NCBI RefSeq assembly: GCF_000381265.1
Contig: NZ_KB906279.1
Location: forward strand, 1 to 64,000
Direction of reading: 5' to 3'
Source: Curvibacter lanceolatus ATCC 14669
GTDB lineage: Bacteria; Pseudomonadota; Gammaproteobacteria; Burkholderiales; Burkholderiaceae_C
Length of the DNA stretch: 64,000 nt
Positions within the stretch are counted from its first letter, which is position 1. Each line of letters begins with the position of its first letter. Positions 1-11,054 of this stretch are shown here, piece after piece. The translations under genes were made by a program, and so were the position numbers. The notes beneath the pieces are model-generated. The model was given only the letters and a program-made list of their open reading frames with translations. It was not told the DNA's origin and did not search any database.

Positions 1-88
1 TGACCCCTTGACCCCTTGACCCCTTGACCCCTTGACCCCTTGACCCCTTGACCCCTTGACCCCTTGACCCCTTGACCCCTTGACCCCT
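1..88. repeat. Octanucleotide tandem repeat, 11 exact copies
   Basis: Eleven perfect head-to-tail copies of the 8-mer TGACCCCT run from the first base of the window to 88, followed by a decayed unit (TAACCCCCCCTTGACCCC) to about 107. The array probably continues to the left of the window. No gene is visible across it. The unit is not a multiple of three, so copy-number change would shift any reading frame or alter spacing. Its role is unknown. Confidence 0.95.
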
Positions 89-148
89 TAACCCCCCCTT
101 GACCCCGTGTTGCCCTGCGCCCCCCATGGTGCCGCAGCAGCCGCCAAG

Positions 149-184
149 AAAAAAGCCCTGACTCTTGCGAATCAGGGCTTTTCA
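149..184 (-). terminator. Hairpin terminator downstream of tRNA-Thr
   Basis: An 11-bp perfect inverted repeat (AAAAGCCCTGA at 151-161, TCAGGGCTTTT at 172-182) encloses a 10-base loop. Read on the minus strand it sits just 3' of tRNA-Thr and ends in a T run. The A-rich and T-rich flanks make it potentially bidirectional. Confidence 0.8.
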
Positions 185-186
185 TT

Positions 187-262
187 TGGTGCCGGAGAGA
201 TGAATCGAACACCCGACCTTCTCATTACGAATGAGCTGCTCTACCGACTGAGCTACACCGGC
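187..262 (-). tRNA. tRNA-Thr (anticodon CGT)
   Basis: The minus strand reads as a 76-nt tRNA: a 5' GCCGGTG acceptor strand pairing with the 3' arm, a D-arm AGCTCAGTCGGTAGAGC, an anticodon loop TTCGTAA giving anticodon CGT (reads ACG, Thr), a T-arm with GTTCGATTC and an encoded CCA. It lies just upstream of the terminator at 149-184 and 3' of fbp on the same strand. Confidence 0.95.
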
Positions 263-274
263 GTTAGCCCGCCA

Positions 275-1282
275 TTATAGCGGGGTATGGTAGCTGGTGA
301 TGCGGTCGACCTCATTTTTTGAGCCCAGGATGACGCTCACGCGTTCATGCAACTGGCTGGGCTGGATGTCGAGGATGCGTTGGCGGCCGTTGGTGGCGGC
401 GCCGCCGGCCTGTTCGACCAGCCAGCTCATGGGGTTGGCCTCGTACATCAGGCGCAGCTTGCCGGGCTTGTTGGGTTCGCGCTTGTCCCAGGGGTACATG
501 AAGACGCCGCCGCGGGTCAGGATGCGGTGCACATCGGCCACCATGCTGGCGATCCAGCGCATGTTGAAATCCTTGCCGCGCGGGCCTTCCTTGCCTTGCA
601 GGCATTCGTCGATGTAGCGCTTCACGGGTTCGTCCCAGTGGCGCATGTTGCTCATGTTGATCGCGAATTCCTTGGTGTCGGCGGGGATGCGCACGTTTTC
701 CTGGGTCAGCACGAAAGAGCCTTGTTCGCGGTCCAGGGTGAACATGCTCACGCCGTCACCCACGGTCAGTACCAGGGTGGTCTGGGGGCCGTAGACGCAG
801 TAGCCGGCCGCCACCTGCTGGGCGCCGGCCTGCAGGAAGTCCTGCTCGGTCACGCCGGGCGAGCCCTCGGGCTTCTTGAGCACGCTGAAGATGGTGCCGA
901 TGCTGACATTGACGTCGATGTTGCTCGAGCCGTCGAGCGGATCGAACAGCAGCAGGTACTCGCCCTGCGGGTAGCGGTTGGGCACCAGGTAGATGCTGTC
1001 CATCTCTTCGGAGGCCATGGCCGCCAGGTGGCCACCCCATTCGTTGGCTTCGATCAGGACTTCGTTGGCGATGATGTCGAGCTTCTTCTGCACTTCGCCT
1101 TGCACGTTCTCGCTTTCGGCGCTGCCGAGCACGCCGCCCAGGGCGCCCTTGTTGACGGCCTGGCTGATGCTCTTGCAGGCGCGGGCCACCACTTCAAGCA
1201 GCAGGCGCAGTTGCGAGGGGATGTGACCGTCGACGCGTTGCTGCTCGACGAGGAAGCGGGTCAGGCTGATTTTCGATGCCAT
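275..1282 (-). CDS. fbp: Class I fructose-1,6-bisphosphatase
   Basis: Encodes 335 residues. Fructose-1,6-bisphosphatase hydrolyses fructose 1,6-bisphosphate to fructose 6-phosphate in the cytosol, the committed step of gluconeogenesis. The class I metal and phosphate motif DPLDGSSN is at about residues 114-121, and the region from E92 (SEEMDS) supplies further acidic ligands. Length matches bacterial class I enzymes. The ATG at 1280-1282 is preceded by AAGGAGAG at good spacing; the open frame runs further upstream but only as readthrough antisense to no gene and within pepN's 3' end. It starts 14 bp after pepN, so the two are probably co-transcribed from prfB or pepN promoters. Confidence 0.95.
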   Translation of the reverse strand: MASKISLTRFLVEQQRVDGHIPSQLRLLLEVVARACKSISQAVNKGALGGVLGSAESENVQGEVQKKLDIIANEVLIEANEWGGHLAAMASEEMDSIYLVPNRYPQGEYLLLFDPLDGSSNIDVNVSIGTIFSVLKKPEGSPGVTEQDFLQAGAQQVAAGYCVYGPQTTLVLTVGDGVSMFTLDREQGSFVLTQENVRIPADTKEFAINMSNMRHWDEPVKRYIDECLQGKEGPRGKDFNMRWIASMVADVHRILTRGGVFMYPWDKREPNKPGKLRLMYEANPMSWLVEQAGGAATNGRQRILDIQPSQLHERVSVILGSKNEVDRITSYHTPL

Positions 1283-1296
1283 GTTGATTTCTCTCC

Positions 1297-3987
1297 TTAA
1301 TCGGCGAGGGCGCGGGTGACAACCTCGCGCACATCGTTGCTGAGTTCGGCCTTGGAGGCCACGCGGGCGATGGCTTCGCGGGCGGCGCTGCGGTAGGGCT
1401 CGGCCAGTTTCTTCCAGCGGTCCAGGGCGCGGGCCAGGCGGGCGGCCACTTGCGGGTTGATGGCGTCCAGTTCGATCACGCGGTCCGCCCAGAAGACATA
1501 GCCCGCCGCATCGCTGCGGTGGAAGGCGCCGGGGTTGGCGCTGCAGTAGCTGAAGATCACGCTGCGTGCGCGGTTGGGGTTGCGCAGGTTGAAGTCGGGG
1601 TGACCCATCAACTGGCGCACGGCACCCAGCACGTTGCCGCCGCGGTCGGGGGCGCCAGCCTGCAGCGAGAACCACTTGTCGATGACCAGGGCCTCGTTCT
1701 TGAACAAGGCATGGAAGCGTGCCAGGGCCGGCACGGCCAGTTCGTGGCCGCTGATGACGAGTGCGCTCAGGGCGTTGAAGCGGTCGGTCATGTTGCCCGC
1801 GTCCTTGAAGCGCTGCAGGGCCTTGCCGGGCCAGACGGTGTCACCGCTGTGGCGAGCGGCCAGGCACAGCATGGTCAGCGCCAGGCCGGCCAGGGCCCGC
1901 TTGCCCGACGATTCGGGGTCGGGGCGGTAGCCGCCGGTGTCGCGGTTGACCTCCCAGGCCTGCTGCCAGTCGGCCTGCAGGGCGCGTGCCAGTTGCTCGC
2001 GCATGGCTTCGCGCACGGCATGGATGCGTTGCGGGTCGACCACGTCCAGCTGTTCGGCCAGGTAGGTCTCGGACGGCAGCGTCAGCACCAGTTCCTTGAA
2101 GGCGGCATCGAGGTGGGGGTCGGCCAGCACCTGGCGCATGGCGCGCAGGTAGGCGTCGTCCAGCACCTCGGTGCCAGGGGCTTCTGCGGCGGTGATGGCC
2201 TTGATGGCGCGGGCCAGGGCCAGGCGTTGACCGGCTTCCCAGCGGTTGAAGGCATCGCTGTCGTGGGCCAGCAGGGTCAGCAGTTCGTCGTCGCTGTAGG
2301 CGTAGTCGAGCACCACCGGGGCCGAGAAGTCGCGCAGCAGCGAGGGCACGGGGGCGCTGTCGACGTTGATGAAGGTCAGTGTCTCGCTGGGCTGGCTCAG
2401 CACAAAGGTGCGCGTGCCGGTTTCGGCCTGCGGCCAGTGGGCCAGTTGCAGGGGCAGTTCGCGGCCCTGGGTGTCGAGCAGGCCCAGGTTCAGCGGAATC
2501 ACAAAGGGTTCCTTCAGGGCCTGGCCCGGGGTGGGGGCGCAGTGCTGGCTCAGCGTCAGCGTGTAGGTGTGGGCCTCGGCGTCGTAGCGGCCGATGGCCT
2601 GGACGCGCGGGGTGCCGGCCTGGCTGTACCAGTGCTTGAACTGGGGCAGGCGCTGGGCCAGTTCCGAGCCCGGGTTGGCGTCGGCAATCGCCTGGGCGAA
2701 GGCGTCGCAGGTGACAGCCTGGCCGTCATGGCGCTCAAAGTACAGCTTCATGCCCTTGGCAAAGCCTTCGCGGCCCACCAGGGTCTGCATCATGCGCACC
2801 ACCTCGGCACCTTTTTCGTAGATGGTGACGGTGTAGAAGTTGTTGATTTCGATGTAGCTGTCGGGTCGCACGGGGTGGGCCATGGGGCCGGCGTCCTCGG
2901 GGAACTGCGCGGTGCGCAGCACGCGCACGTCTTCGATGCGCTTGACGGCGCGGGCCGAGGGGCTGCCCGCCAGATCCTGGCTGAACTCCTGGTCGCGGAA
3001 GACGGTCAGGCCTTCCTTCAGGCTGAGCTGGAACCAGTCCTGGCAGGTGACGCGGTTGCCGGTCCAGTTGTGGAAGTACTCATGCCCGACCACGCTTTCG
3101 ATGTTGCTGAAGTCGGCATCGGTGGCGGTGGCCTGGTTGGCCAGAACATACTTGGTGTTGAAGATGTTCAGGCCCTTGTTCTCCATGGCGCCCATGTTGA
3201 AGTCGCTGGTGGCGACGATCATGAAGCGTTCCAGGTCGAGCGGCAGGCCGAAGCGGGCCTCGTCCCAGGCCACGCTGGCCATCAGCGAGTTCATGGCGTG
3301 CTCGGTCTTGTCGAGGTCGCCAGGGCGCACAAACACCTGCAGCAGGTGGTCGTGGCCGGCACGCGAGCGGATGCGCTGCTCGCGCGCCACCAGCTTGCCT
3401 GCCACCAGGGCGAACAGGTAGCAAGGCTTCTTGTGCGGGTCGACCCACTTGGCGAAGTGGCGGCCTTCTTCAAGCTCGCCTTGCTCGACCAGGTTGCCGT
3501 TGGACAGCAGCACCGGGTACTTGGCCTTGTCGGCGCGCAGGGTGACGGTGTAGCTGGCCATCACATCCGGGCGGTCCAGGAAGTAGGTGATGCGGCGGAA
3601 GCCCTCGGCCTCGCACTGGGTGAAGAACGAGTCGTTGCTGACGTACAGGCCCATCAGCTTGGTGTTCTTGGCCGGGTTGCAGGTGGTGAAGATCTCCAGG
3701 TCGAAGGCGTCCGGGCCTTCGGGCAGGTTCTCCAGCACCAACTGGTTGCCGTCCATCTTGAACGAGGTGCCCTGGCCATTGACCAGCACGCGTGCCAGGT
3801 TGAGCTCTTCGCCGTCCAGGCGCAGGGCCTGGGCCGCCACCTCGGTGTTGCGGCGCAGGCGCATCTTGTTGAGCACGCGGGTCTTGGCCGGATCCAGGTC
3901 GAACGTCAGTTCAACCGTGTCGATCCAGTACGCGGGAGCGGTGTAGTCTGCACGGTGGATGGCCGTGGCTTGTCCTTCTCGCATCAT
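1297..3987 (-). CDS. pepN: Aminopeptidase N (M1 family)
   Basis: Encodes 896 residues of a cytosolic zinc aminopeptidase that removes N-terminal residues in general peptide turnover. The substrate-binding GAMEN motif is at 266-270, the zinc site HEYFH at 302-306, and the third ligand E325 follows with M1-family spacing. The N-terminal beta domain, catalytic domain and long helical C-terminal domain are all present. Two adjacent ATG codons (3987 and 3984) could start translation. It lies 44 bp downstream of prfB and 14 bp upstream of fbp, forming a likely operon. Confidence 0.96.
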   Translation of the reverse strand: MMREGQATAIHRADYTAPAYWIDTVELTFDLDPAKTRVLNKMRLRRNTEVAAQALRLDGEELNLARVLVNGQGTSFKMDGNQLVLENLPEGPDAFDLEIFTTCNPAKNTKLMGLYVSNDSFFTQCEAEGFRRITYFLDRPDVMASYTVTLRADKAKYPVLLSNGNLVEQGELEEGRHFAKWVDPHKKPCYLFALVAGKLVAREQRIRSRAGHDHLLQVFVRPGDLDKTEHAMNSLMASVAWDEARFGLPLDLERFMIVATSDFNMGAMENKGLNIFNTKYVLANQATATDADFSNIESVVGHEYFHNWTGNRVTCQDWFQLSLKEGLTVFRDQEFSQDLAGSPSARAVKRIEDVRVLRTAQFPEDAGPMAHPVRPDSYIEINNFYTVTIYEKGAEVVRMMQTLVGREGFAKGMKLYFERHDGQAVTCDAFAQAIADANPGSELAQRLPQFKHWYSQAGTPRVQAIGRYDAEAHTYTLTLSQHCAPTPGQALKEPFVIPLNLGLLDTQGRELPLQLAHWPQAETGTRTFVLSQPSETLTFINVDSAPVPSLLRDFSAPVVLDYAYSDDELLTLLAHDSDAFNRWEAGQRLALARAIKAITAAEAPGTEVLDDAYLRAMRQVLADPHLDAAFKELVLTLPSETYLAEQLDVVDPQRIHAVREAMREQLARALQADWQQAWEVNRDTGGYRPDPESSGKRALAGLALTMLCLAARHSGDTVWPGKALQRFKDAGNMTDRFNALSALVISGHELAVPALARFHALFKNEALVIDKWFSLQAGAPDRGGNVLGAVRQLMGHPDFNLRNPNRARSVIFSYCSANPGAFHRSDAAGYVFWADRVIELDAINPQVAARLARALDRWKKLAEPYRSAAREAIARVASKAELSNDVREVVTRALAD

Positions 3988-4031
3988 GTGTTTCTTCCTG
4001 TGGGCCGGGGTGCCGGCTGGGGCTGGTGGGG

Positions 4032-5136
4032 TCAGACGCCTTGCTTGAGCGAGGCTTCGATGAAAGCATCCAGGTCGCCGTCCAGCACCTTCTGGGTGTT
4101 GGAGATTTCGACGTTGGTGCGCAGGTCCTTGATGCGGCTCTGGTCCAGCACATACGAGCGGATCTGGTGGCCCCAGCCCACATCGGTCTTGCTGTCTTCG
4201 AGCTTTTGTTGTTCTTCCTGGCGCTTGCGCATCTCGTGGTCATACAGGCGCGAGCGCAGGCGCTTCCAGGCCACGTCGCGGTTGCTGTGCTGGCTGCGGC
4301 CGTCCTGGCACTGCACCACGATGCCGGTGGGGATGTGGGTCAGGCGCACGGCCGAATCGGTCTTGTTGATGTGCTGACCGCCCGCGCCACTGGCGCGGAA
4401 GGTGTCGGTGCGCACATCGGCCGGGTTGATGTCGATCTCGATCGAGTCATCGATTTCGGGGTACACGAAGACGCTGGCAAAGCTGGTGTGGCGGCCGCCC
4501 GATGAGTCGAACGGGCTCTTGCGCACCAGGCGGTGCACGCCGGTTTCGGTGCGCAGCAGGCCGAAGGCGTATTCGCCCTCCACCTTGATGGTGGCGCTCT
4601 TGATGCCGGCCACATCGCCCGGGGTTTCGTCTTCCACGGTGGCCTTGAAGCCCTTGCGCTCGGCGTACTTCAGGTACTGGCGCAGCAGCATGCTGGCCCA
4701 GTCGCAGGCCTCGGTGCCGCCGGCGCCGGCCTGCAGGTCGAGGAAGCAGGGGCTGGGGTCGGCCGGCTGGTTGAACATGCGGCGGAACTCAAGCTGCTCG
4801 ATGCTCTGGGTCAGGTGGGCGCACTCGGCCTCGATGGTCTCCAGACCGGCCTCGTCGCCTTCTTCCTTGCTCATGTCGTAGAGCTCGGTGTTGTCGGCCA
4901 GTTCGCTGCTCAGGCGGTCCAGCACCAGGACGACGTCGTCCAGGGCTTTTTTCTCTTTGCCGAGTTCCTGGGCCTTCTTGGGGTCGTTCCAGACGTTGGG
5001 GTCTTCGAGCGAGGCGGTTACCGTGCGCAGGCGTTCAGCTTTGGCAGGGTAGTCAAAGATACCTCCGTAACTCTTCGGTGCGCTGGCTCAGGTCTGCCAG
5101 GGTGGTGCCGATGAGGTTGACGCGTTCTGCTTCCAT
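4032..5136 (-). CDS. prfB: Peptide chain release factor 2, with programmed +1 frameshift
   Basis: RF2 recognises UGA and UAA stops and triggers peptide release. The zero frame runs from the ATG at 5134-5136 for 27 codons ending RRYL, then meets UGA at 5053-5055. The slip site on the minus strand is GGAGGTATCTTTGAC, the classical arrangement of an internal Shine-Dalgarno, CTT and TGA. After a +1 shift reading continues as DYPAKAERL to the stop at 4032, giving about 367 residues. The catalytic GGQ (in [10 protein letters not shown]) and the codon-recognition tripeptide SPF (in VRKSPFDS) are present. This is an autoregulatory frameshift, not a mutation. Downstream are pepN and fbp. Confidence 0.96.
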
Positions 5137-5264
5137 GATTTTTATCCTGTGAGTGTTCGGGGGCATGCCGCGAGGTGGCTCCGGGCGCCAGTGGCTGGGC
5201 ATGCAAACCCTGCATTTTCTCACGGGTCGTGACAAGACTCCCGGGTGGCCTGTTTCTGGCCCAA

Positions 5265-5290
5265 ATAAAAAAGGACCGCCGAAGCGGTCC
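5265..5290 (-). terminator. Rho-independent terminator of the lactate permease gene
   Basis: A 7-bp stem GGACCGC (5273-5279) / GCGGTCC (5284-5290) with a 4-base loop is followed on the minus strand by TTTTTTATTT. It lies 31 bp after the permease stop and separates it from prfB. Confidence 0.88.
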
Positions 5291-5321
5291 TGGAGCAGGC
5301 TTGGGGCCCAGGCCCCTGGGC

Positions 5322-6983
<1,662 letters not shown>

Positions 6984-7075
6984 TTTTGTCTCCTGTTGTT
7001 GATGGGGCGGCGTCACTTTATCGAGACCGTCTGGGTTGTGGCTGTCGAGAAGCTGTCACAAAGGCTCAGATTGAC

Positions 7076-7168
7076 TGAAAAATTTTCAAGCGGATGTTGC
7101 AGAAATTTTTGAAGACCGTTTTTGGTGTTTTCTGGGGTAAATGAAGAAAGTTGCCGTCATTTTGTCAA
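7076..7168 (-). promoter_or_regulatory. Candidate promoter and AT-rich inverted repeat upstream of lldP
   Basis: On the minus strand a TTGACA hexamer (7163-7168) and TTCATT (7140-7145) are spaced 17 bp; the -10 match is weak. Further down, an AT-rich inverted repeat TGAAAA-A-TTTTCA (7076-7088) could be an operator. The -35 overlaps the stop codon of the upstream chemoreceptor gene. The call rests on pattern alone. Confidence 0.35.
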
Positions 7169-8709
7169 CCGGGTATCACCTGAGTTCGGGTCTTGAAGAA
7201 GGCCACGGAGTTCACCAGGGCCACGGCTTGCTGCTTCAGGCTTTGCGCCGCGGCCGCCCCTTGCTCCACCAGGGCCGCGTTCTGTTGCGTGGTCTGGTCG
7301 AGTTGCTGCACGGCCTGGCCGATCTGGGCCACGCCCAGGCTTTGTTCCTTGCTGGCGGCGCTGATCTGGGCCACCAGCCGGGTCACGTCGGCGATGGCGC
7401 TGACCACCTCGGTCATGGTCGTGCCCGCCAGGCCGGCCACCTGGGCGCCTTGCTCCACCTGTTCATGGCTGGTCTGGATGAGTTGCTTGATCTCGCGTGC
7501 AGCGGCCGCGCTGCGCTGGGCCAGCACCCGCACCTCGCCGGCCACCACGGCGAAGCCCCGGCCCTGCTCACCGGCCCGGGCGGCCTCCACGGCCGCATTG
7601 AGCGCCAGGATGTTGGTCTGAAAGGCGATGCCGTCGATCACGCCGGTGATGTCGGCAATCCGGTGGGCGCTTTGCTGCATCTGCAGCACCGAGTTCACCA
7701 CCGACTGCACCGCGCCGCCGGCCCGTTGCGCCGTGTCGGAGGCCTGGTTGGCCAGGGCATCGGCGCGCAGCGCGTGGTCGGCGTTGTGTTCCACCGTGGC
7801 CGCCATCTCCTCCATCGAGGCCGAGGTCTGCTCCAGCGCCGAGGCCTGCTGCTCGGTGCGCAGGCTCAGGTCGTTGTTGCCGGCGGCAATTTCGGCACTG
7901 GCATGGGCCACCCCCTCGGCCCCCGAGCGCACGGTGCTGACCACCTGGGACAGGCGGGTCTGCATGTCGGACATGGCCTGCAGCAGTTCGGCCACTTCGT
8001 CGCGGCCTGTGGCCCGCAGGGGCAGGCTCAGATCGCCATCGGCCACGGCCCGGGTGACCTGCACCGCGCGCCCCAGCGGGCGGGTGACTGAACGGCTGAA
8101 CAACAGCGCACCCACGGCACTCAGCAGGCACACCAGCCCCATGACCGACAGGCTGATCCAGGTGCTGGCGCGGGCGTGGCTGGCCGCTGCCTCGCCTGAT
8201 TCTTCGCTGGCGCGCCGGATCAGGGCCGTGGCCTGGTCCAGCAGGCGGGCGGGCTCGCGGTCGATGCCGGTGACGGCCTTGTCTCCGGCGGAGGGGTTGA
8301 ACTGGGCCTGCTCAAACGCCTGCAGCCCTTGCCGGTAGGCCTGCCCCATGTGGTGGTGCGTCTGGCTGAACTGCTCCAGCAGGGCGCGGGCGTCGGGCTG
8401 TTCGATCCGGGCCGCGAGCTGACGCGCGCTCTGCTGCACCAGGGCTTCCTGCTTCTGAAAGGCCGCCCAGTAACGCTCGCGCTGGGCCGGGTCCTGGCCG
8501 CGCAGCAGCACGTTCTTCCATTCCTGGATCTGAACCTTGAACTCGCTGAGCAACTGGACCGCCCCCAGGGCGTTGTCGTGGTCTTTTTGCACCACCTCGC
8601 GGTACACGCCGATGGACTGGTTCAGCTGAACCAGGCCGAACAGGGCGGCTGCCAGCAGGGCGGCCAGGGCGCTGGCAAAGGCCAGCGGGAGTTTGATGCT
8701 CAGGCGCAT
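7165..8709 (-). CDS. Methyl-accepting chemotaxis protein
   Basis: Encodes about 514 residues. Chemoreceptors sit in the inner membrane and control CheA. A first membrane segment lies at about residues 8-30, then a periplasmic four-helix-bundle sensor, a second membrane segment near 190-210, a HAMP domain, and a long coiled-coil signalling domain with the hairpin tip motif [22 protein letters not shown] in part. The C-terminus (RTQVIPG) has no CheR-binding pentapeptide. Start MRLSIKLPLAF is supported by GAGGAG upstream; a longer frame begins 60 bases earlier without a better site. The ligand is unknown. The gene is upstream of lldP on the same strand, but no functional link is shown. Confidence 0.93.
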   Translation of the reverse strand: MRLSIKLPLAFASALAALLAAALFGLVQLNQSIGVYREVVQKDHDNALGAVQLLSEFKVQIQEWKNVLLRGQDPAQRERYWAAFQKQEALVQQSARQLAARIEQPDARALLEQFSQTHHHMGQAYRQGLQAFEQAQFNPSAGDKAVTGIDREPARLLDQATALIRRASEESGEAAASHARASTWISLSVMGLVCLLSAVGALLFSRSVTRPLGRAVQVTRAVADGDLSLPLRATGRDEVAELLQAMSDMQTRLSQVVSTVRSGAEGVAHASAEIAAGNNDLSLRTEQQASALEQTSASMEEMAATVEHNADHALRADALANQASDTAQRAGGAVQSVVNSVLQMQQSAHRIADITGVIDGIAFQTNILALNAAVEAARAGEQGRGFAVVAGEVRVLAQRSAAAAREIKQLIQTSHEQVEQGAQVAGLAGTTMTEVVSAIADVTRLVAQISAASKEQSLGVAQIGQAVQQLDQTTQQNAALVEQGAAAAQSLKQQAVALVNSVAFFKTRTQVIPG

Positions 8710-8832
8710 GGTGCGGTTCTCCTCAAGCTCTGGCGAGAGCCGACTTGCCACCACCCAACGCTGTTTCAAATGCCCGCGCCAGCGAGCTTCATTGTGCAGA
8801 GATTTGTGATTAATGGTGATTTTTGGGGTGAT

Positions 8833-9747
8833 TCACCCCAGAAAATCCGCTACCCGTGCGGCCAGGGCTTCGGGCTGGTCGTGGTGCAGCATGTGGCCGG
8901 CGTCGGCGATGCGGGCCACGCGGCAGTCGGGCACCCGCTGCAGGCGCTGGTGGTATTCGTCCAGGGTGTATTGGTCTTTCCACCACTGGCCCAGGCTGTC
9001 GTCCGAGGCTTCAACCGCCAGCAGCGGGGCGCTGATGCGGGCATACAGCTCCAGGGCTTCATCGACCCGGTACAGCTGCGCGCTGGTGACCTTGTGGCCC
9101 GCTTCGCCAAGGATCTGCCACTGGCTCTGCCCCTCTGGGCCGGCCACTTCGTGCGCCCAATGCTGGGCCAGCCACCGGGCCTTGTCGGCGCCCAGGCGGG
9201 GGTTGGTCTTCATCAGGCGCTGGGCCACGCCGTCCAGGCTGTCATAGGCCTTGAGGGCCATGGCGCCTGAGTGCACCTTCTTGAGTTCGTCCATCCAGCG
9301 GGCGTAGCGCCCCGGCGCCTGGGCCGGGCGGGTGGCGGGCATGCCGAAACCCTCCAGGTTGACCAGGCGGCGGATGCGTTCGGGGCGCGCACCGGCGTAC
9401 ATCATGGCCACGTTGCCGCCCATGCTGTGGCCCACCAGGTCGACCACCTGTGCGCCGGTGTAGTGGTCAAGCAGAAAGTCGAGGTCGCCCAGGTAGTCGG
9501 GAAAGCTGTAGTGATCACAGGCGGGCCCGGTGGTGAGGCCAAAACCGCGCCAGTCCGGGGCGATCACGTAGCGATCGGTGGGCAGCGCGTCGATCATGAA
9601 CTGGTACGAGGCCGCCACGTCCATCCAGCCATGCACCATCACCAGAGGGGCTTGGCCGGCTTGCGGCGCGCCCCAGACGCGCACATGGTACTGATGGCCC
9701 CGGAGGGGGATGAATTCGCTGCGGGAGAGGCGTTTGGGCTGGTACAT
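8833..9747 (-). CDS. Alpha/beta hydrolase
   Basis: Encodes about 304 residues of an alpha/beta-hydrolase fold enzyme. The oxyanion region HGWMD is near residue 43, the nucleophile elbow is GHSMGG, and a late GHMLHHDQP supplies the catalytic histidine; an acidic residue in VEASDDSLG is a likely third triad member. It resembles carboxylester hydrolases of the MhpC or haloperoxidase type, but the substrate cannot be told. The ATG at 9745-9747 is used; a GTG at 9774 would add nine residues, and neither has a clear ribosome site. It is divergent from the aldo/keto reductase gene. Confidence 0.85.
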   Translation of the reverse strand: MYQPKRLSRSEFIPLRGHQYHVRVWGAPQAGQAPLVMVHGWMDVAASYQFMIDALPTDRYVIAPDWRGFGLTTGPACDHYSFPDYLGDLDFLLDHYTGAQVVDLVGHSMGGNVAMMYAGARPERIRRLVNLEGFGMPATRPAQAPGRYARWMDELKKVHSGAMALKAYDSLDGVAQRLMKTNPRLGADKARWLAQHWAHEVAGPEGQSQWQILGEAGHKVTSAQLYRVDEALELYARISAPLLAVEASDDSLGQWWKDQYTLDEYHQRLQRVPDCRVARIADAGHMLHHDQPEALAARVADFLG

Positions 9748-9945
9748 CGCGCGGATGATACGAAACGCGCTCACCTGACGTCAGTCAAGTCCAGGACAAG
9801 CCTGCAAGGCCCGCCAGCAGAAAAATCTGCCCGCCCGTACACTCTTTGCCGCCGTTGTTCGCCAAGCAGCCGGGTCCTTTGGAGGGCCTCTGGCCGGAGC
9901 CATCGGCGGCGCGGATTTCCATCAGACAGACCCATCGGAGTTTTC

Positions 9946-11007
9946 ATGAACAAAGTCCAGCTCGGACAAAGCGATCTGCACGTCACGCCCATCTGCCTGG
10001 GCACCATGACCTTTGGCGAGCAGGTTGACGAGGCCAACGCCCACGCCATCCTGGACCGCTCGCTGGCGGCCGGCGTCAACTTCCTCGACACCGCCGAGAT
10101 GTATGCGGTGCCGGCCCGTGCCGAGACCTGCGGCGCCACCGAAACCATCCTCGGCAACTGGTTCGCCAAGAACCCGGGTGCTCGCCAGCAGGTGGTGCTG
10201 GCCACCAAGGTGGCGGGCCCTTCGCGCGGCATGCCCTGGATCCGCGAGGGGGCCGGCATGACGGCGGCCGACATCGCGGCCTCCTGCGAAGGCAGCCTGC
10301 GCCGCCTGCAGACCGACGTGATCGACCTCTACCAGATCCACTGGCCCGAACGCAATGTGCCGGCCTTCGGCGCCATGTACTACGACCCCAGCAAGGAGCG
10401 CTCGGTCACCTCGATCCACGAGCAACTCGAGGCCCTGGGCCGCCTGGTGAAGGCGGGCAAGGTGCGCTATGTGGGGCTGTCCAACGAGACCCCTTATGGC
10501 GTGCATGAGTTCGTGCGCCTGGCAGAACAGCATGGCCTGCCCCGCGTGGCCACGGTGCAGAACCCGTACTGCCTGATCAACCGCAGCTACGAGAACGCCC
10601 TGGACGAAAGCTGCCAGCGCCTGAATGTGTCGCTGCTGGCCTACTCGCCGCTGGGCTTTGGCCTGCTGACCGGCAAGTACGACGCCAGTGGAACCGAAGG
10701 CCCTGAAGCACCGAAAGAGGGCCGCATCGCCCGTTACGAGTCGGTGCGCAAGCAGCGCTGGGGCCGCCCCGAGGCACTGGTGGCGGCGCGCCGCTACAAC
10801 GCGCTGGCACGCGAGCATGGTCTCACGCCCACCCAGTTGGCGCTGGCGTTCTGCTACACCAAGTGGCAGGTGGCCAGCACCATCATCGGCGTGACTTCGG
10901 TCGCCCAGTTGGACGAAGACCTGGCGGCCTGGGGTACCACGCTGTCGCCCGAACTGCTGGCGGCGATCGACGCCATCCGTTGGGAACTGCGCGACCCCGC
11001 GATCTGA
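9946..11007 (+). CDS. tas: Aldo/keto reductase, Tas-like
   Basis: Encodes 353 residues of an NADPH-dependent aldo/keto reductase with a TIM-barrel fold. The family tetrad is visible: D and Y in FLDTAEMYAVP, K in LATKVAGPSRG, H in YQIHWPERN. Resemblance to Escherichia coli Tas extends through GLSNETPYGVHEF, VQNPYCLINRS and AYSPLGFGLLTGKY. The physiological substrate is unknown. ATG at 9946 is 5 bases after a CGGAG; an open frame upstream is readthrough. It is divergent from the hydrolase and convergent with the M20 peptidase. Confidence 0.9.
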   Translation: MNKVQLGQSDLHVTPICLGTMTFGEQVDEANAHAILDRSLAAGVNFLDTAEMYAVPARAETCGATETILGNWFAKNPGARQQVVLATKVAGPSRGMPWIREGAGMTAADIAASCEGSLRRLQTDVIDLYQIHWPERNVPAFGAMYYDPSKERSVTSIHEQLEALGRLVKAGKVRYVGLSNETPYGVHEFVRLAEQHGLPRVATVQNPYCLINRSYENALDESCQRLNVSLLAYSPLGFGLLTGKYDASGTEGPEAPKEGRIARYESVRKQRWGRPEALVAARRYNALAREHGLTPTQLALAFCYTKWQVASTIIGVTSVAQLDEDLAAWGTTLSPELLAAIDAIRWELRDPAI

Positions 11008-11015
11008 TCGACGCA

Positions 11016-11044
11016 GTCGGCCTAATCGATGGATTCAGGCCGAC
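11016..11044. terminator. Inverted repeat between convergent genes
   Basis: An 8-bp perfect inverted repeat GTCGGCCT / AGGCCGAC with a 13-base loop fills the 47-bp gap between the aldo/keto reductase and the M20 peptidase. No T run follows on either strand, so it is at best a weak bidirectional terminator. Confidence 0.4.
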
Positions 11045-11054
11045 CCGGTTGAGT

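Noticed and set aside
1450-4377. A 975-codon plus-strand open frame opposite pepN and prfB
   Set aside because: It is a GC-rich antisense shadow with Gly/His/Val/Ala-biased translation and no domain; pepN and prfB on the other strand have clear motifs.
9271-9945. Extending the aldo/keto reductase upstream to 9271
   Set aside because: The extension lies over the hydrolase gene, lacks family similarity, and the ATG at 9946 matches the family start.
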